Assembly: GCA_028866895.1 (NCBI GenBank)
Contig: JAGWHF010000012.1
Span: 1-64,000, forward strand
Length of the DNA: 64,000 nucleotides
Origin: Nitrososphaerota archaeon
GTDB taxonomy: Archaea > Thermoproteota > Nitrososphaeria > Nitrososphaerales > Nitrosopumilaceae
Direction: 5' to 3'
In this document: piece after piece, positions 26,479 through 35,608 of the stretch
Layout: each line of letters opens with the position of its first letter
Position numbering within the stretch: position 1 is the stretch's first letter
The notes under the pieces: generated by a model
Told to the model about the DNA's origin: nothing
The model's input: only the letters and a program-made list of their open reading frames with translations
Databases searched by the model: none
Made by a program: the position numbers and the translations under genes

Positions 26479-27312
26479 CTAGGACAGTCTTGCATCGACC
26501 ACGGCTTGGTAGAATCTCGGCCCAATGGGCCTTACATTTTTTGCGCCCAGCACTTCAGCCCTTCCCTCCATGACTGACAGGAAATGCTCCCTTGCCACAG
26601 AGGGGGCATCACCCTTCCTCTCAGAGTGAACGTGGCAATAATAATGAAGTATCCCGTGTCGCTTCAAGGATTTTACGGCGGAAGGCAGGAACTCGTCGGA
26701 CCTCTCGGGGAGGAGCATCAAAACCCTGTCTCCCACCTCTGCAAGCCTCTTCTCTATGACCTCTGAAGCGTCTCCCTCGATAGATTCCACGGTACCCTGC
26801 AGCTTGTTGAGGGCGACGTTCTGAGAACAAAGGTCTACGGCATACGGATTGATGTCGATGCTGTACACGTGGCACTTCTTCTTCTTGGCTGCCACTATAG
26901 AGAACATCCCCACACCGCCAAACATGTTGACCACGACATCCCCGTCATTTACCAGATCAGCTATCCGCAGACGTTCAGTAGAGAGTCTCGGCGAAAAAAA
27001 GGCCTTTTCAATGTCGACTTTGAACCTGCAGCCATGCTCCCTGTATTCCGTCTCCGTACTGTCCTCTCCTGCAAGCAGTTCGAGCCTGCGTATGCGGTAG
27101 TCACCCTCAACGGGAGAGGACTGGTAAAAGATCGATCTTGCCGTCCCAACCTTCTCCAGGAGTACTTCGCCTATCTCCTTTCTCCTTGGGAGCAGTGAAT
27201 CGGGAATCCTCAGGATGATCCTGTTCCCAATCTGGTCAAAGGCACCGTACATCTGCTCCGTCTCCTCGGGAGTCAGTATGCTTGCCATTGCCTGCTTTAG
27301 CATCTTGGTCAA
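26479..27312 (-). CDS. tRNA methyltransferase of the Trm5/Taw22 type
   Basis: A 277-residue class I SAM-dependent methyltransferase. The SAM loop VVNMFGGVGMFSIVAA is followed by the acidic VYSIDINPYA. The motif LLPERSDEFL matches the catalytic NLPxxxxEFL region of Trm5, with Leu in place of the usual Asn. Trm5 makes m1G37 in tRNAs and related enzymes act in wyosine synthesis. It overlaps the end of the ABCE1 gene by four bases and is probably co-transcribed with it. Confidence 0.82.
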   Translation of the reverse strand: MTKMLKQAMASILTPEETEQMYGAFDQIGNRIILRIPDSLLPRRKEIGEVLLEKVGTARSIFYQSSPVEGDYRIRRLELLAGEDSTETEYREHGCRFKVDIEKAFFSPRLSTERLRIADLVNDGDVVVNMFGGVGMFSIVAAKKKKCHVYSIDINPYAVDLCSQNVALNKLQGTVESIEGDASEVIEKRLAEVGDRVLMLLPERSDEFLPSAVKSLKRHGILHYYCHVHSERKGDAPSVAREHFLSVMEGRAEVLGAKNVRPIGPRFYQAVVDARLS

Positions 27313-29093
27313 TTTCTATAGTAAAAATGTCCGCTCTGCTTCTGTTCCCTGTCGAGCCTGCTTTCAGACTTGTTTACACGCGGCCTCATGCTGACCTCGT
27401 CCCTCCTGTATGTGATATCAAGAGACCGGAGGAACTGGTTCATGCCGTCAGCCTTTGACATTGGGGCACTGGCGTGTCCCTCCCTTCCGGGATTCCCATG
27501 GAAGATGACAAGGGAGTCGGAAATGAGATCCATGAGCTGAATGTCGTGATCAATTATGATTGCAGACCTTCCGTACGAGCGGACGAATCTCTGGATGAGT
27601 TTTGCCATCGCAATCCTGTCTTCCACATCTAGGAACGCCGACGGTTCGTCCAGGGCATAGAGATCTACCTTCTGAAGAAGGCACGCAGCTATCGCCACCT
27701 TTTGGAGCTCTCCGCCCGACAGGTTCTTGACGGACTTGTTGTAAAGCTTCCTTATCTTCATGGGGTTTAGTATTATCTCTTCTTCCGAGGTTCCTTCTAA
27801 CGGTCCGCCGTTTACCTTCTCAAGCAGCGCCATCACCTCAACCTCATATTCATTTGAGAGATACTGCGGCTTGTATGCTATCTTTATCCTGGCATCAATC
27901 TCGCCGGTGTCAGGCTTTTCAACACCTGAGATCATCTTCATCATGGTAGTCTTGCCAAGCGCGTTGGCGCCCACGATGCCCAGCACCTCGCTCTTACGCA
28001 CCCTGCCTGCGTCCACTGTCAGCGAAAAATTGGGAAATTTTTTCGCCAGGGGGGGATATTGAATGATGTTCTCCGTCACCACAAACTCGTCCGTCGAGGT
28101 AGACGCATCGAACCTGAAGGCGGCATCCCTGAACCTCACGTTCTCGTTTGGCAAGTATCCGTCCAAGAAAACGTTGATCCCCACCTTCGTGGAGAGCATG
28201 TTTGCCACTATTCCATATGCTGCGGGCTCGCCGTATACTATCTCAATGAAGTCGCTGAGATAGTCAAGCAAGGTAAGATCATGCTCTACCACCATTACGC
28301 TCTTTCCAATCTTTGCCAGATTCTGTATCACTCGGGCAACACCCATCCTCTGGAAGACGTCATTGTATGAAGAGGGCTCGTCAAAAAAGTAAAAATCGGA
28401 CTCTTTTGATGCAGCCACCGCAACTGCGATCCTTTGTAGCTCCCCACCGCTCAGCTCCGGAAGCCTTGTGTCAAGTGCGTTTTGCAGTCCAAGCTCATTG
28501 ACAAGTTCCGGAATCTTGTTCCGCTCATCGTATCTCTCGAGGAGCTCTCTTGCGGTTCCATCAAACGCCTTTGCTAGGTTGTAAACCTGCTGGGGCTTTA
28601 TTGATGCCTTTAGGTCCTTGTTTGCTATTTTCTCGAAGTGGACCTTCAACTCTGTGCCCTGGAAGTTCTTCAGGATCTCGGCCCATTCGGGTGGGGACTC
28701 GTATCTGCCCAGATTGGGCCTCAAGCTTCCCGAAAGGATCCCCACCACAGTACTCTTTCCAATCCCATTCCTTCCGAGCAATCCCATCACCTGTCCTTTC
28801 TTCAAACTGGGTATCCTGTAAAGCCTAAAGCCGTTGACTCCGTACTGGTGAATTTTATCTGACTTTAGCTCCTCTGCAAGGTTCACGATTGTTATGGCGT
28901 CAAAGGGACACACCTTCACACAAATTCCGCATCCATTGCATATGTTCTCGTCTATCTGTGCCTTGGCAGTCTCATCGTTGAGTATTATGCAGTCCGCCCC
29001 TGATTTGTTCATGGGGCAATATTTTATGCACTCAAGGCCGCACTTTTTTGTTTGGCATGCTTCCTTATCGAGGACCGCCACCCTGTGTGTCAT
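27309..29093 (-). CDS. ABCE1/Rli1 ribosome recycling ATPase
   Basis: About 594 residues. The N-terminal Fe-S domain carries cysteine clusters CxxxxCxxxC (TKKCGLECIKYCP) and CNGCGICVKVCPF. Two ABC ATPase domains follow, with Walker A GRNGIGKST and GANALGKTT and signatures LSGGELQR and LSGGELQK. The protein splits archaeal ribosomes after termination. I chose the ATG at 29093 (MTHRVAVLDKEAC) because the family begins there; a longer frame to 29150 is unsupported. A box GAGATATAAC (about 29112-29121 on this strand) fits a leaderless start. Confidence 0.95.
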   Translation of the reverse strand: MTHRVAVLDKEACQTKKCGLECIKYCPMNKSGADCIILNDETAKAQIDENICNGCGICVKVCPFDAITIVNLAEELKSDKIHQYGVNGFRLYRIPSLKKGQVMGLLGRNGIGKSTVVGILSGSLRPNLGRYESPPEWAEILKNFQGTELKVHFEKIANKDLKASIKPQQVYNLAKAFDGTARELLERYDERNKIPELVNELGLQNALDTRLPELSGGELQRIAVAVAASKESDFYFFDEPSSYNDVFQRMGVARVIQNLAKIGKSVMVVEHDLTLLDYLSDFIEIVYGEPAAYGIVANMLSTKVGINVFLDGYLPNENVRFRDAAFRFDASTSTDEFVVTENIIQYPPLAKKFPNFSLTVDAGRVRKSEVLGIVGANALGKTTMMKMISGVEKPDTGEIDARIKIAYKPQYLSNEYEVEVMALLEKVNGGPLEGTSEEEIILNPMKIRKLYNKSVKNLSGGELQKVAIAACLLQKVDLYALDEPSAFLDVEDRIAMAKLIQRFVRSYGRSAIIIDHDIQLMDLISDSLVIFHGNPGREGHASAPMSKADGMNQFLRSLDITYRRDEVSMRPRVNKSESRLDREQKQSGHFYYRN

Positions 29094-29167
29094 GGCTATT
29101 CCCGGCGTTATTGGGTTATATCTCTTCCAAGCAACCTTAATACAGATCATTATTTGTTATTGAATTC

Positions 29168-29286
29168 AAGCCGGCCATAGCGTTGGGGTCCGACCCGGTC
29201 CCATTCCGAACCCGGAAGTCAAACCCAGCGTCGCTACTGTGCTACTAAGGTGCGAGAGCCCTTGGGAAGCAGTAGTGCTGGCGCCT
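29168..29286 (+). rRNA. 5S ribosomal RNA
   Basis: About 119 bases. The ends pair (GCCGGC near 29170 with GCTGGC near 29277), and the conserved loop regions GTCCCATTCCGAACCCGGAAG and CTACTAAGGTG/GAGAGCCC are those of archaeal 5S rRNA. It stands alone, away from any 16S or 23S gene in this window, and is followed by a short T-run that may end transcription. The exact ends may be off by two or three bases. Confidence 0.93.
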
Positions 29287-29289
29287 TTT

Positions 29290-29547
29290 CTATTCTAATG
29301 CAACGGAGTTTGGGGAACCCTTCCAGACGGTCAGGGTTGCGATATCCTTGTCTATCCCCCTTTTCTCGGCATCATCGGGAAAATTTTCCACATAATCCGA
29401 TATCATGGCGCTAATCACCTTGTCGATCTCCTGGACGGAATTTGTGTCTGTGAACAGGTAGGGTATCTCATTGCATACCACCAAAAACCCGTTTGGATTG
29501 GGATTTATGGTAAATGTCAGCCTTGGAATCTTTCGAGTCCTTGCCAT
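29290..29547 (-). CDS. small HicB-like/hypothetical protein
   Basis: An 85-residue protein. The pattern FTINPNPNGFLVVCNEIPYL followed by a helical half resembles the HicB/UPF0150 fold, a beta-rich partial RNase H-like domain. No HicA-type toxin gene lies beside it, so a toxin-antitoxin role is not supported. Start at ATG 29547 (MARTRKIPRL); the longer frame to 29568 adds seven unsupported residues. Its 3' end comes within four bases of the 5S gene. Confidence 0.6.
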   Translation of the reverse strand: MARTRKIPRLTFTINPNPNGFLVVCNEIPYLFTDTNSVQEIDKVISAMISDYVENFPDDAEKRGIDKDIATLTVWKGSPNSVALE

Positions 29548-29602
29548 TCCCAATCTATACGGCAACAAAGCCTAAAAAGATCTTGTTTGCCAGTAAGAAA
29601 CA

Positions 29603-29731
29603 TTGGCAACCTGCTCAATCTGTGGCGAACGGTTCTCCGATGATATAAGATTTCTGAACCACATGATGGAAAAACACGGCTTTAGGAATCCAAATACCGG
29701 AACCCCTGACCGCAACAGCCGAGGTTACTGA
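29603..29731 (+). CDS. 42-residue C2H2 zinc-finger mini-protein
   Basis: A TTG-started frame encodes a 42-residue protein with one classic finger: CSIC, twelve residues, then HMMEKH. The spacing CxxC-x12-HxxxxH and hydrophobic positions are right for a C2H2 finger. A TATA-like CCTAAAAAGA (29570-29579) lies about 25-30 bases before the TTG and predicts a leaderless transcript. It sits alone between two minus-strand genes. Small zinc-finger proteins of this kind occur in archaea and may bind nucleic acids. Confidence 0.65.
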   Translation: MATCSICGERFSDDIRFLNHMMEKHGFRNPNTGTPDRNSRGY

Positions 29732-29744
29732 ACACCAACAAGAC

Positions 29745-30128
29745 TTAGTCCAAAGGTATCTTCTTGCTGTTTGACAACAGGATGCATGCCCGCATGAAAA
29801 ACTCCCTCGTCGTCTTGCATTGCTCCCCAAAAATAAGAGGCACCTCCTTGAACGACTTCCTCCTAGTCCTGCCCACTACGGAAAGAAGCAGAGGCAAGAC
29901 TCCAGCCCGTCCCCCGTAGGCGGCCTTGCCAGTAACAAACCAAAACATTCCTGTCGGATCATAATCCGCTGGAAAGATATGTGACTTTATCTCCCTTCCA
30001 AGCTCCGTGTAATGGCCTACTATGAGCATCTTCCCACCTGCAATGGCCTTGACAATGCTTGCGAATCTTGAGCAATGATAGCACGTGTCATCGTAAATCA
30101 GTATGGGCGTGAGATCCTTGACATTCAT
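29745..30128 (-). CDS. DCC-family thiol-disulfide protein (DUF393)
   Basis: A 127-residue protein with the DxxCxxC signature YDDTCYHCSRF right after the first beta strand, which defines the DCC family of predicted thioredoxin-like oxidoreductases. The rest of the fold (FPADYDPTGMFWFVTG, then a basic helical region) is consistent. Substrate unknown. Confidence 0.75.
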   Translation of the reverse strand: MNVKDLTPILIYDDTCYHCSRFASIVKAIAGGKMLIVGHYTELGREIKSHIFPADYDPTGMFWFVTGKAAYGGRAGVLPLLLSVVGRTRRKSFKEVPLIFGEQCKTTREFFMRACILLSNSKKIPLD

Positions 30129-30281
30129 ATTCTAAATTCGCGTGGTCTGGATTAAAATTTTACGAGATGGAAATGGGGCGGTTTAGCTGAAAATAACTAT
30201 TTATTGTCTGCAAATGCGCTAAAAAATCATGAAATCCCGTTCGCACCGTGCCGGTCTCACCATTCAAACTTTTGGACAGAC

Positions 30282-31949
30282 ATGGGCCTAAATTACTATC
30301 ACATCTTAAAAAGAGTAAGGCAAGCCAGAAAACTTGTCATAAAGGGGACGACGGCGGCAGGCTCCGGCCATCCGGGAGGCTCATTTTCGATGGCGGAAAT
30401 CATGGGCTGCATGTATTCCAAATTCCTGAGATGCGATCCCAAGAACCCGCTCTGGGACGGGAGGGACAGGCTAGTCCTATCAAAGGGGCACGCCTCGCCA
30501 GGCCTTTTCTCCAACCTTGCAGTCGCCGGCTTTTTCGACAGATCAGAGATGGAGTCGTTGAGAAAACTGGGCAGCAGGTTGCAGGGTCACCCTGACTTCA
30601 AGTGCCCCGGGGTCGAGTTCTGCGGAGGGTCCCTCGGCCTGGGACTCTCGTTCTCCATCGGTCTTGCACTCGCCGCAAAAATGGACGGCAAAAATCACCA
30701 CATCTATACCGTCATTGGAGACGGAGAGTCTGATGAGGGGCAGGTGTGGGAGGCAGCTATGGCGGGGTCAAAGTTCAGGCTCGACAACCTCACTGTATTC
30801 CTTGACAGGAACTTCATCCAGCAAGACGATTATACTGAGCGGGTAATGCCTCTTGACGAGGAACTCCTCGGAGATGATATTTCCGAGATGTGGAAGAATG
30901 CCGCAAGATGGAGGGTCGGAGATAAATGGAGGGCCTTTGGCTGGAATGTTCTGGAAATAGACGGCCACCGTATAGAGCAAATCTCAAAGGTGGTAAACTC
31001 CGTACTTCAAACAAAGGGCACCCCCTCAATAATCATTGCACGCACTATAAAGGGCAAATCTGTAGAACACATGGAGGACAATCCGAAATGGCACGGCGTG
31101 GCGCCTAGCCCGACCATCTCGCCCATAATAGAACTTGAGATTGATTGCCAGTTCCTAATAGCCCCATCAATCATTGCAGGGGACATGTCAAACCTTGAAA
31201 ACGAGGTCAAGAGGGCATCACACGGCAGGTCTGACTTCATTCATCTGGACGTTATGGACGGCCAGTTCGTCCCCAATAGGACGTTTGACCATGAGAAAAT
31301 AAGACAGCTAAGGCCGATTACTACAATACCGTTTGACACACACCTGATGATAAATGAGCCGGTAAAGCATGTAAGGGATTACATCGAGGCAGGCAGTGAC
31401 ATCATAACAGTCCATGCCGAAGTCTGCGACGAGTCAAGTTTTGGAGAGATCAGGGACATTTTGCGTTCAAACGAAACCAGCCTCGGACTTGCCATAAACC
31501 CTGAGACGGAAATTCCTACGTGGGCTGAAAAATTCATCCCCGATCTTGACCAGTTGATAATAATGTCCGTAGTCCCGGGCAAGTCGGGGCAGAAGTACAT
31601 CGAATCCACCCATGAAAAAACACAGAGAATATCGAAATTTCTGCAGGAGCGGAACTTTCAGGGATTAATAGAGGCAGACGGAGGAGTAGACCTGTCCAAC
31701 GTGGAATCGTGCTTCTTGGACGGTGCTAGGGTGTTCGTCGGGGGCAGTGCCATCATAGGGCAGAAGGACGTGCGTCTTGTCATCTCAGAATTCAGGAAGC
31801 GCCTCATGCATGCGCGACGAAAACTTCTCATAACCAAGGCACACAGCCTTGGAGGCGCTGATCTTGTGACCAAGTGGATAGACCTACACGAGGTAGGAAA
31901 GAAAAAGTCGGAACTTGTTCAGATAGCAAAGGAGTCAGGCTTCCTATGA
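30282..31949 (+). CDS. transketolase N-terminal domain fused to ribulose-phosphate 3-epimerase
   Basis: A 555-residue fusion. Residues about 1-285 are the thiamine-diphosphate-binding N-terminal half of transketolase (GTTAAGSGHPGGSFSMAEI, LSKGHASPGLF, VIGDGESDEGQVWEAAM). Residues about 290-520 are a TIM-barrel ribulose-phosphate 3-epimerase (IAPSIIAGDMSN, FIHLDVMDGQFVPN, FDTHLMI, SVVPGKSGQ, EADGGVD). A basic tail of about 40 residues follows. Both activities belong to the non-oxidative pentose phosphate pathway. The start ATG 30282 fits the family; the open frame reaches back to a TTG at 30204. It shares ATGA with the next gene. Confidence 0.9.
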   Translation: MGLNYYHILKRVRQARKLVIKGTTAAGSGHPGGSFSMAEIMGCMYSKFLRCDPKNPLWDGRDRLVLSKGHASPGLFSNLAVAGFFDRSEMESLRKLGSRLQGHPDFKCPGVEFCGGSLGLGLSFSIGLALAAKMDGKNHHIYTVIGDGESDEGQVWEAAMAGSKFRLDNLTVFLDRNFIQQDDYTERVMPLDEELLGDDISEMWKNAARWRVGDKWRAFGWNVLEIDGHRIEQISKVVNSVLQTKGTPSIIIARTIKGKSVEHMEDNPKWHGVAPSPTISPIIELEIDCQFLIAPSIIAGDMSNLENEVKRASHGRSDFIHLDVMDGQFVPNRTFDHEKIRQLRPITTIPFDTHLMINEPVKHVRDYIEAGSDIITVHAEVCDESSFGEIRDILRSNETSLGLAINPETEIPTWAEKFIPDLDQLIIMSVVPGKSGQKYIESTHEKTQRISKFLQERNFQGLIEADGGVDLSNVESCFLDGARVFVGGSAIIGQKDVRLVISEFRKRLMHARRKLLITKAHSLGGADLVTKWIDLHEVGKKKSELVQIAKESGFL

Positions 31950-32914
31950 CGGAGTATGCTGACATGAGGACAGTCTACGGGGATACTCTCATCAAGGTAG
32001 GGGAGGAAAACCCCAACGTGGTGGTTGTGGGTGCGGACACAACTGATTCGCTCAAGACAAAACCATTCGGCAAGAAATTTCCAGGCAGATTTTTCAACAT
32101 AGGTATTGCAGAGGGAAACCTCATAACGATAGCGGCAGGCCTTGCAAACGAGGGAAAGATTCCGTTTGCAAGTACGTATGCCGCATTCCTGCCTGGGAGA
32201 TGTGTTGACCAGATAAGAAACTCGATCGCGTATCCGTCTCGCGATGGAAGGAAGGGACTGAACGTCAAGATGGTTGTCTCTCACGGAGGCTTGAGCGTAG
32301 GGGCAGACGGCGGCTCCCACCAACAGATTGAGGATATCGCAATCACGCGCTCCATACCCAATGTTAGCGTGATGGTGCCATCTGATACGGTTTCAGTAGA
32401 AAAATTGGTCAGGCTGATGGTGCAGCAGTATGGCCCGTTCTACATGAGGATGGCAAGGTCAAAGACTCCGATAATTCATCCACAAACGCAGGAGTTCAAG
32501 ACGGGAAGGGGAATAGTCTTGAGGGAAGGCTCTGATTGCACCATCGCAGCATGCGGCATCACGGTACAGATGGCACTGGATGCTGCGGACTTGTTGAGGC
32601 AGGAGGGCATATCGTGCAGGGTGATTGACATGTTCTCGATAAAACCCATCGACTCGGAACTCCTAGAAAAGGCTGCGCGGGAGACGGGCGGGATTGTGAC
32701 ATGCGAGGAACACAACATAATGGCAGGGTTTGGCTCCGCCGTATCTGAGGTGGTCTCCGGCATGTATCCGGTACCGATAAGAAGGATTGGGGTCAGGGAT
32801 CAATTCGGCGAGTCTGCAAGGGACAGCGAGGTGCCAATGTTGCTTGAAAAGCACGGCATAACATCAATTCATATATCTAATGCTGTTAAGGATATCAGGA
32901 GCGGTAAACAATGA
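31946..32914 (+). CDS. transketolase C-terminal subunit
   Basis: A 322-residue protein equivalent to the pyrimidine-binding and C-terminal domains of transketolase. Landmarks are NVVVVGADTTDS, FFNIGIAEGNLITIAAGLA with the catalytic Glu, and VVSHGGLSVGADGGSHQQIED. It would pair with the N-terminal half encoded just upstream to rebuild the enzyme. The ATG at 31946 overlaps the upstream stop (ATGA), and its own end shares ATGA with the transaldolase gene. Confidence 0.92.
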   Translation: MTEYADMRTVYGDTLIKVGEENPNVVVVGADTTDSLKTKPFGKKFPGRFFNIGIAEGNLITIAAGLANEGKIPFASTYAAFLPGRCVDQIRNSIAYPSRDGRKGLNVKMVVSHGGLSVGADGGSHQQIEDIAITRSIPNVSVMVPSDTVSVEKLVRLMVQQYGPFYMRMARSKTPIIHPQTQEFKTGRGIVLREGSDCTIAACGITVQMALDAADLLRQEGISCRVIDMFSIKPIDSELLEKAARETGGIVTCEEHNIMAGFGSAVSEVVSGMYPVPIRRIGVRDQFGESARDSEVPMLLEKHGITSIHISNAVKDIRSGKQ

Positions 32915-33576
32915 AGATTTTCCTAGATACTGCAAACCTCGCCTCGATAAGGACGTACAACGATATGGGCCTTGTTGATGGCATCACTACAAACCCGTCA
33001 CTTTTGGCAAAGGAGGGGGGAGATCCGCAGAAAACAATGGAGGAGATTGTCAGGCTCATCAAGGGTGATGTAAGCCTCGAAGTGGTCGGCACTGAAACTT
33101 CCTCCATGATAGACGAGGGAAGAAGGCTGAGAAAATTCGGCAACAACGTAGTGGTCAAATGCCCTCTAACGTCTGAAGGACTCAAGGCATGTCGGACCCT
33201 TACAAACGAGGGCATTCCGGTAAATGTGACTCTCTGCTTTTCCGTAAACCAGGCCATACTTGCCGCAAAGGCAGGGGCAAAGTACGTAAGCCCGTTTATT
33301 GGCAGGCTTGACGACAACGGGCAGGATGGAATGCTCCTCATCGAGGAGATTCACCAGGTATTCCAAAACTACAAGTTTGGCACACAGATCCTGGTTGCAA
33401 GCGTCAGGCATCCAATGCATGTGGTGGAGGCCGCAAAAATAGGGGCAGATGTAGTGACGCTGCCTCCGGAGGTACTGGGCAAGATGCTAAAGCACCCCCT
33501 TACTGATATAGGCCTCAAGAACTTTTTGGCAGACTGGGAGAAACTCAAGAAGGAAAACCCCGGAATCAGAATCTGA
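32911..33576 (+). CDS. tal: transaldolase (TalC/FSA-type)
   Basis: A 221-residue short-type transaldolase. It opens with MKIFLDTANL, has GITTNPSLLAKEG, and the Schiff-base Lys lies in NVVVKCPLT. A further signature is VSPFIGRLDD. Short members can be transaldolases or fructose-6-phosphate aldolases; the operon context with transketolase and epimerase favours sugar-phosphate interconversion supplying ribose. Coupled by ATGA to the upstream gene. Confidence 0.9.
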   Translation: MKIFLDTANLASIRTYNDMGLVDGITTNPSLLAKEGGDPQKTMEEIVRLIKGDVSLEVVGTETSSMIDEGRRLRKFGNNVVVKCPLTSEGLKACRTLTNEGIPVNVTLCFSVNQAILAAKAGAKYVSPFIGRLDDNGQDGMLLIEEIHQVFQNYKFGTQILVASVRHPMHVVEAAKIGADVVTLPPEVLGKMLKHPLTDIGLKNFLADWEKLKKENPGIRI

Positions 33577-33582
33577 CCAGAA

Positions 33583-34038
33583 CTAATGTTTTCCTATCCA
33601 CTGATACCTGTGCTCCTCGTCAAACAGATCTGAGATTAGCTCGTTTTTAGTGACCCGCGGTCCAAGGTCTGCCTCAAAAAAGCCCAGCTTCCCCTTGCAA
33701 GGTATGGGGACCAGCAACTCCCTTGGGTTTCTCAACAAAAATCCATACCTGCTGCCCTGAAAGTCGCTGCCTGCAAGGTGTTTCTCATAATCCAATCTTA
33801 TCTCCTCCGCCGTCTTGTAAACCCTGACGCCAAAAATCTCGACCCTGCCAATTATGACCCCCCTCCTCAGCTCCTTTTCATCAACCCCAAGCATCCTGCA
33901 GGCATCGGTGTTAATCTTTAGTGGCGCATGCACCAGAAATTCCCCGCGAAACCCAGTGTTCCATCTCCGCAGTTCGATTGTTTTCCTGCCCTGGACGATC
34001 AGGTCGGCGTACGGCTGCGAGACAGATAGGCACTTCAT
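33583..34038 (-). CDS. ASCH-domain protein
   Basis: A 151-residue protein with the ASCH/PUA-like pattern: MKCLSVSQPYADLIVQGRKT, IELRRWNTGFRGEFLVHAP, then VIIGRVEI. ASCH domains are small RNA-binding or nuclease-like barrels. The ATG at 34038 begins one base after the upstream VWA gene ends, so both are probably in one transcript. Function beyond the fold is unknown. Confidence 0.8.
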   Translation of the reverse strand: MKCLSVSQPYADLIVQGRKTIELRRWNTGFRGEFLVHAPLKINTDACRMLGVDEKELRRGVIIGRVEIFGVRVYKTAEEIRLDYEKHLAGSDFQGSRYGFLLRNPRELLVPIPCKGKLGFFEADLGPRVTKNELISDLFDEEHRYQWIGKH

Positions 34039-34039
34039 G

Positions 34040-35608
34040 CTAGTCGGTCTCAAGCACGGTTAGTACTCTTTTTGGTATCTCGTTCAACCTGCTCACAGCC
34101 AAGGTGCGCTCGTATCCAAGCCGCCTCAAGTTGTTTGCTATGGTTATGGCCGATCCTGTGTCGGGACCTACCCCTATTGCAACCATGCGTACGCCAAGAA
34201 GTTTAAAGTCCCTCATGACGGATCTTACCGCGTCCGGATCCGACGGTTCGCCATCTGTGAGAGTGAGGAAGATGTCGGGCTTTTTCGACCTGAGAATGGG
34301 GAGGAGGAGATCGTAAACCTCGGCCAGAGGGGTGCTGCCGTTTGCCTTTATCTGGGCAAGTCTCTTTGCCGACGAATTATTCCACTGCAGGTTTTCAGGT
34401 TTTATCAGCCAGCATGTGACCTGCTTCTGCTCAGTGTTGAAGGCATACACCGAGAATTTGACCTTCAAAAAGTCCAGAACCTCGCATAGGGCAAGGGTTG
34501 CCTTCTTGTACTCGGTCTCCTGCTCGGCAATGCTGGACGAATGATCAAGAAGAATGAATATGCGCGTCTTGATTGCAATTTTTTTATCCATGATAAACGG
34601 CTTGTGGCCCTCCATGTATGTCTCCTCGTCAAACTCGTCGCCTGCAAAGACGTGCTGTTCTTTCCAGCCAGATTTCCACTCCTTAAACTTGCTTTTCAGA
34701 TTGTTTATCAGGTCCATGTCATAGATCTTGGTCTCATCCACGTTTGTAAGGGCCGGTATGCTTATCCCCACCACATCTGTCACAAGGCCTTTGTTCTCGC
34801 TCCTCTTTGCCTCATCAAGCATGACCTTGAACTCCTCGAACACCTGTTTTCCCTCCATGATCCTTGTGGGATCCAAATCGCCAAAATCGCTTTCCCTGTA
34901 CTTTGCAATCTTCCCCAATGTCTTCACAAAATCCTGTTCCGTCATTGCAATCCCGGAGGATATCTTGGGCATGGAGATGGGGATGGTGAAGAGGGGATCA
35001 ATTTCAAGGGCCTTTATGATCTCGGCTACTTTCTTCTCGAGCCAGTCAGTACTGTATCCTTTTTCAACCGCCTCATCTATCGAGGCAGAGGCAACCGATG
35101 ATGCCTTCTGAATCTTTTCGAAGGCGCTGGCTTGCAGGTCTCCTTTGATGTCGCCTAAAAGGAAGTATTGGGCAAAACCTTCAACAATCCTGCTTGGCCC
35201 GTAAAGCGAATTTAGCAGCGGCCTGTACAGCCACGAGAAACCGTAATTGAATATGATCTCCTCATCCATCCCCTGCCAGAACTTCCTGCCGATCTTCTCT
35301 ATCCTCCTGGTATCCAGCGTATTTAGGATGAATCCAAACGCGTGGTCATTGCTTAGTATCTTGCTACAATGCCTTACCCTCATGGCCTCGTACCATAGCG
35401 CTGTCCTAAACTGCCTGTATTTCTGGAAGTTGGTCCCGTGGTATTTGTCGAGGGGAAACATTATGATCTTTTTTTCGCGCAGCTTCGTCTGGTTTTCCTT
35501 CTGATCCTTTATGCTCAAAGTGATCTCCTCCTTTCCGGACCAACGTCTGACAAGGAAGGTCCCGATTTCAAGGAGTGTGTCAGTCCGCAGCTGCAGTGGC
35601 GAGATCAA
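34040..35608 (-). CDS. VWA-domain (CoxE-like) protein partner of MoxR ATPase
   Basis: A 522-residue protein with a C-terminal von Willebrand A domain. The metal-ion site is readable as FILLDHSSS (DxSxS-like), a Thr in ANGSTPLAEV and the Asp of LTLTDGEPSD. The N-terminal 300 residues are helical, as in CoxE-type partners of MoxR ATPases. I chose the TTG at 35608 because TTGA overlaps the MoxR stop; the frame continues to 35665. In other organisms such pairs remodel or insert metals into large enzyme complexes; the client here is unknown. Confidence 0.82.
   Translation of the reverse strand: MISPLQLRTDTLLEIGTFLVRRWSGKEEITLSIKDQKENQTKLREKKIIMFPLDKYHGTNFQKYRQFRTALWYEAMRVRHCSKILSNDHAFGFILNTLDTRRIEKIGRKFWQGMDEEIIFNYGFSWLYRPLLNSLYGPSRIVEGFAQYFLLGDIKGDLQASAFEKIQKASSVASASIDEAVEKGYSTDWLEKKVAEIIKALEIDPLFTIPISMPKISSGIAMTEQDFVKTLGKIAKYRESDFGDLDPTRIMEGKQVFEEFKVMLDEAKRSENKGLVTDVVGISIPALTNVDETKIYDMDLINNLKSKFKEWKSGWKEQHVFAGDEFDEETYMEGHKPFIMDKKIAIKTRIFILLDHSSSIAEQETEYKKATLALCEVLDFLKVKFSVYAFNTEQKQVTCWLIKPENLQWNNSSAKRLAQIKANGSTPLAEVYDLLLPILRSKKPDIFLTLTDGEPSDPDAVRSVMRDFKLLGVRMVAIGVGPDTGSAITIANNLRRLGYERTLAVSRLNEIPKRVLTVLETD

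Noticed and set aside
29290-29547. HicAB toxin-antitoxin system
   Set aside because: Only a HicB-like layout is seen; there is no HicA-like gene on either side.
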